A stretch of 64,000 nucleotides of DNA from an uncultured Bacteroides sp. (GTDB lineage Bacteria > Bacteroidota > Bacteroidia > Bacteroidales > Bacteroidaceae), in the NCBI GenBank assembly GCA_900552645.1, contig USAN01000001.1, forward strand, positions 372,001-436,000, given 5' to 3'. The notes below the pieces were generated by a model. It saw only the letters and a program-made list of their open reading frames with translations, was not told the origin of the DNA and made no database searches. Shown in pieces: positions 60,890 to 64,000 of this stretch. Position 1 is the stretch's first letter, and the number at the start of each line of letters is the position of its first letter. The position numbers were made by a program, and so were the translations under genes.

Positions 60890-62092
60890 ATGAAAAGAAT
60901 AATTTCATTATTAATCCTCTCAATAACCTTCTATACTCTTTTGTTTTCAAAAAATATTATTCCTCAGGATATAAGAAAGAATCCTTTGGTAACATATGAA
61001 TCGATTAATAGTTGGTTTATAGGAATAAGTGGTGGCGGAGTATATCATATGTCTAATAATGTATTCAATCAAAATCTGTTTAAGATGTTTGGACCATCTT
61101 TTCAGATATTTGTTGGTAAAAACTTCACACCTATGTTAGGTGCAAGATTATCAGTAAATTATTCAACTGTAAAAAGTAGAGCTTCAGATGAGTTGATAGA
61201 TGCTGTTCCAAGCGTATTTGGTGATGGCCGTTTCGATTTCCATTCATTAGGATTATTTGGAGATGGTATGGTTAACTTGAATAATTTATTCGGTAGAGTG
61301 GATAAAAGTTATAAATTTAATGTAATAGCTTTTGCCGGATTAGGAATTAACAGATCATTCAATTTTTCGGATAATATAAATGATTGGACATGGGAATCGG
61401 ATGGAAAGACATATAGGTATGAGATTAAAAAAAGTTCGCCGTTTTATCTAGCCATTCGCGGCGGATTTCAGTTTGAGTATAAAGTAAATCCATTATTTGA
61501 TTTGTTTCTTGAAACTTCATTATCTCTTACTAATGATAGATGGAATGGAGTAGTTTCTAGAGAGGCCGAAGCTTATGGAAATATGGGATTTGGTTTTATA
61601 TACAAATTCAAAAATAATAAGAAGAAAATATATAATTACTCATTTATCTCTTCAGATAATTTGGTTTACTCTACACAAAAAGCTCCTGAATTAATTTCTT
61701 CAGATATTGTAATCAATAATAATTTATATACTGAACCTAATGATTCAACAAACAAAATTCTTGATGCAAAAATAAAGTTTAATAAAAAAAGCTCAAAAAT
61801 AGAAGAAAGTCAGTTTGGCAATTTAGAAAAAGTCATTACTTATTTAAAAGATAATGAAAACAAGAAAATCATAATCATTGGATTCGGTGATCTGTCAACA
61901 AAAAATAAAGAAAAAGGGAAGAATGAGAAATTAGCGTACGAAAGATCCTCTGAAGTATATGATGTATTAAAAAAGGTTCCAGGTATATTGCCCGATAGAA
62001 TCCTAATATCATTTCCAAATAAGATGAGTAAACTGAACTTTGATTCTGAAATGCACGGATATGTAATATTCATTATAAAACCAAATTACTAA
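60890..62092 (+). CDS. Outer-membrane beta-barrel protein with OmpA-like C-terminus
   Basis: 400 residues with a signal peptide (LLILSITFYTLLFS). Residues about 40-245 form an 8-strand-type barrel with Gly/aromatic strands (FIGISGGGVYHMS, FAGLGINRSFNF). A linker follows, and residues about 295-398 resemble an OmpA peptidoglycan-binding domain (IIIIGFGD, NEKLAYERSSEVYDVL). Some canonical OmpA residues differ, so binding is uncertain. It lies 17 nt after the dehydratase and 1 nt before the aminotransferase, an unusual position for an OmpA-like protein, suggesting a role in export or anchoring of the polysaccharide. Confidence 0.78.
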   Translation: MKRIISLLILSITFYTLLFSKNIIPQDIRKNPLVTYESINSWFIGISGGGVYHMSNNVFNQNLFKMFGPSFQIFVGKNFTPMLGARLSVNYSTVKSRASDELIDAVPSVFGDGRFDFHSLGLFGDGMVNLNNLFGRVDKSYKFNVIAFAGLGINRSFNFSDNINDWTWESDGKTYRYEIKKSSPFYLAIRGGFQFEYKVNPLFDLFLETSLSLTNDRWNGVVSREAEAYGNMGFGFIYKFKNNKKKIYNYSFISSDNLVYSTQKAPELISSDIVINNNLYTEPNDSTNKILDAKIKFNKKSSKIEESQFGNLEKVITYLKDNENKKIIIIGFGDLSTKNKEKGKNEKLAYERSSEVYDVLKKVPGILPDRILISFPNKMSKLNFDSEMHGYVIFIIKPNY

Positions 62093-62093
62093 A

Positions 62094-63296
62094 ATGAAGA
62101 AAATATTATTATCATTAGCTCATATGAGTGGAAATGAAATTAAATATATAAATGAAGCTTTTAAGACCAATTGGGTAGTGCCGTTGGGGCCTAATGTTGA
62201 TGCATTTGAAGAAGATCTTAGTCAGTGGATAAATAAGAAAAGTTACCAACCAGTAAATGTAGTTGCACTGAGTTCGGGTACTGCTGCAATTCACTTGGCA
62301 TTGGTAATGGCTGGAGTTCAAAAAGATGATGTCGTTATATGTCAGAGTTTTACATTTGCAGCCTCTGCTAATCCTATTTTATATCAAGGAGCAATACCTA
62401 TATTCGTTGATAGTGAAAAAGATACATGGAACATGGATCCGCAACTTCTAGAAAAAGCGATAAATGATACTTTACAAAAGAAGAAAAAACTTCCTAAGGC
62501 AATAATATTAGTACATTTATATGGTACTCCTGGTAAGATATATGAGATAATAAAAATAGCCAATAAATTCAATATACCGGTTATAGAAGATGCTGCTGAA
62601 GCTATGGGATCAGAATATGATAGACAATATTGCGGAATATTCGGAAAATTTGGAATACTTTCTTTTAATGGAAATAAGATGATAACTACTAGTGGTGGAG
62701 GAGCATTGATATGCCACAGTGAAGAAGAATCATTAAGAGTTAAGTTTTATGCAACGCAAGCTCGTGAAAATTTTCCTTATTATCAGCATGAAAAGATTGG
62801 ATATAATTACAGACTTAGTAATATTTCGGCTGGTATTGGAAGAGGTCAGATGACGATAGTTGATGAACATATTGTTCATAGAAGAGAAATGCACAATCTA
62901 TATGTGAACGAACTTGATGATATATATGGAATAGAAGTAAATAAACCATACTCAAAGATACCCATAAATCCAAATTATTGGCTTAGTACTGCATTGATAA
63001 ATCCGGCAAAGACATCTTTTTCCTGTCAGGAATTGTCTGATTATCTATCTAGATTAAATATTGAGAGTCGCAGAGTATGGAAGCCACTTCATATGCAACC
63101 AGTATTTAGAGATTGCGAAAAGTTAGTAAATTCTGTTTCTGAACATATATTTGACAATGGAATATGTTTACCATCAGGACCGCTGGTTACAGAAGAAGAT
63201 ATACATTTTATTGTAAGTGGAATAAAGAAATTTAGTTTGCAAAAAAGAAAAGTATTTATCAAGGAAGATATTGTGTTCGATAATATATTAAAATAG
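62094..63296 (+). CDS. DegT/DnrJ/EryC1/StrS-family sugar aminotransferase
   Basis: 400 residues, PLP-dependent. ALSSGTAAIHLAL, DAAEAMGSEYD (Asp for the pyridine N) and FGILSFNGNKMITTSGGGAL with the Schiff-base Lys at about residue 193. NYRLSNISAGIGRGQ is also typical. It would aminate the 4-keto sugar made by the dehydratase two genes upstream (PglE-like), yielding a 4-amino-4,6-dideoxy sugar; this pathway link is inference. It is coupled to the OmpA-like gene by a 1-nt gap. Confidence 0.9.
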   Translation: MKKILLSLAHMSGNEIKYINEAFKTNWVVPLGPNVDAFEEDLSQWINKKSYQPVNVVALSSGTAAIHLALVMAGVQKDDVVICQSFTFAASANPILYQGAIPIFVDSEKDTWNMDPQLLEKAINDTLQKKKKLPKAIILVHLYGTPGKIYEIIKIANKFNIPVIEDAAEAMGSEYDRQYCGIFGKFGILSFNGNKMITTSGGGALICHSEEESLRVKFYATQARENFPYYQHEKIGYNYRLSNISAGIGRGQMTIVDEHIVHRREMHNLYVNELDDIYGIEVNKPYSKIPINPNYWLSTALINPAKTSFSCQELSDYLSRLNIESRRVWKPLHMQPVFRDCEKLVNSVSEHIFDNGICLPSGPLVTEEDIHFIVSGIKKFSLQKRKVFIKEDIVFDNILK

Positions 63297-63329
63297 CATT
63301 AATAATAATTTTATAAATTATAGAGTAAA

Positions 63330-64000
63330 ATGAGAAATATATTAATATCAGTTATAATAATTGGATTTTCTATTTTGCTTTTTAGTTCATGTTCAACAAA
63401 AAAGTCGATAGTATATTTACAAGACATGGATGAAAAACAAGAATATCCCATTTTGCAAAAGTACGAACCTATTATACATCGTGATGATAAGTTAAGAATT
63501 ATAGTTAGTTGTAAAAGTCCTGAACTTGCAATTCCATTTAACTTTCCAGGTACAGCCGGTACTACTTATTCTGTTTCTCAAGAATCAGTTGTTACTGCCA
63601 AAGAACTTCCTATATCGGGAGGAAGAAATAGTGATGGATATATAGTAGATGTAGATGGCAATATTGATTTCCCTATTTTGGGTAAGATTCATGCAGAAGG
63701 GATGACTAGATTACAGCTGACTGATACGATAAAGGATCAACTTGTAAGAAGTAATTATATTAAGGATCCAATAGTCTTGATAGATTTCATAAACTTCAAA
63801 ATATCTGTTCTTGGTGAGGTGGCATCAAAAGGGACTTTTGACATAACTGGCGACAGAATTACTTTATTGGAAGCAATTGCAATGGCTGGGGATCTTACAG
63901 AGAATGCCAGAATTGATAGAGTAGCAGTGTTGAGAGAATATGGAAATAAAAGACGAATATTCTTTACCGACTTACGTTCAAAGGATGTATTTTCTAGTCC
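63330..64000 (+). CDS. Wza-like polysaccharide export lipoprotein (cut by right edge)
   Basis: The first 223 codons from ATG 63330. Lipobox FSSC with Cys at residue 21. The Poly_export domain begins near YEPIIHRDDKLRIIVSC and continues with DVDGNIDFPILGKIHAEG; SLBB-like segments follow (VLGEVASKGTFDITGDRIT, LLEAIAMAGDL). It forms the outer-membrane exit channel for capsule or exopolysaccharide. The 33 nt gap to the aminotransferase suggests the same operon, and a Wzc-like kinase is expected next outside the window. Confidence 0.92.
   Translation, partial: MRNILISVIIIGFSILLFSSCSTKKSIVYLQDMDEKQEYPILQKYEPIIHRDDKLRIIVSCKSPELAIPFNFPGTAGTTYSVSQESVVTAKELPISGGRNSDGYIVDVDGNIDFPILGKIHAEGMTRLQLTDTIKDQLVRSNYIKDPIVLIDFINFKISVLGEVASKGTFDITGDRITLLEAIAMAGDLTENARIDRVAVLREYGNKRRIFFTDLRSKDVFSS

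Noticed and set aside
1..64000. Genome-wide reassignment of TAG to an amino acid
   Set aside because: Several intact genes end in TAG (OLD, traN, ORF6N, integrase) and most other genes show no internal TAG. Local nonsense mutations explain the three broken genes more simply.

Overview
The window comes from an AT-rich member of the Bacteroidales, probably a gut Bacteroides or relative. The support is: promoters of the Bacteroidetes form (TTTG, about 20 nt, TAnnTTTG) at many sites; CTnDOT-family conjugative genes (rteC, traN, traO, traQ, ardA); a PaaI-MenF-MenD-MenB-MenC-MenE menaquinone operon; a TPP riboswitch in front of a TonB-dependent receptor, PnuT and thiamine pyrophosphokinase; and many lipoproteins with short Bacteroidetes-type lipoboxes.

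Layout. 1-5832: tight five-gene plus-strand operon (HEPN-like protein, unknown protein, AlbA_2/ATPase-like protein with winged helix, membrane coiled-coil protein, OLD-family ATPase-nuclease) that looks like a defence locus and continues leftwards out of the window. 6297-10286: DEAD-box RNA helicase, an unknown lipoprotein and a lipocalin/NlpE-like lipoprotein. 10822-16663: hipBA toxin-antitoxin pair, membrane AraC-type regulator, and an oxidoreductase operon (SDR broken by a stop, NAD-dependent epimerase-like enzyme, lipoprotein FAD oxidoreductase). 16687-27215: remnant of a CTnDOT-like integrative conjugative element. rteC is broken, IS21 pieces mark a deletion that removed most transfer genes and the 5' part of traN, then come traO and traQ, a GIY-YIG gene lodged between two copies of the traQ 3' end, cargo genes (a zinc-binding HNH-like protein, a PD-(D/E)xK-like nuclease), a broken ardA, an ORF6N protein and a tyrosine integrase. 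The element ends close to a tRNA-Ser(CGA) gene at 27489-27575.

27819-57595 is mostly core genome: acyltransferase, YjbQ, AlkZ-like protein, an exonuclease/endonuclease/phosphatase-family protein, a porin, an orphan multi-PAS histidine kinase, the menaquinone operon, a flavodoxin-like reductase, a YtxH/holin-like envelope operon, a SPOR lipoprotein, an SDR paired with a macro-domain-like protein, the thiamine salvage operon under a TPP riboswitch, a metallo-hydrolase, the AmmeMemoRadiSam pair, and a TolC-HlyD-MFS efflux system. After a 1.35 kb gene-free AT-rich stretch, 58950-64000 opens a surface-polysaccharide locus (membrane sugar-nucleotide dehydratase, OmpA-like outer-membrane protein, DegT aminotransferase, Wza-like export lipoprotein cut by the right edge).

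The most unusual observations are the GIY-YIG cassette flanked by two synonymously diverged traQ tails, the HEPN/OLD operon with an 11-nt tandem repeat inside one coding region, and three genes each interrupted by a single in-frame TAG codon. All function calls come from reading motifs; no database search was run.
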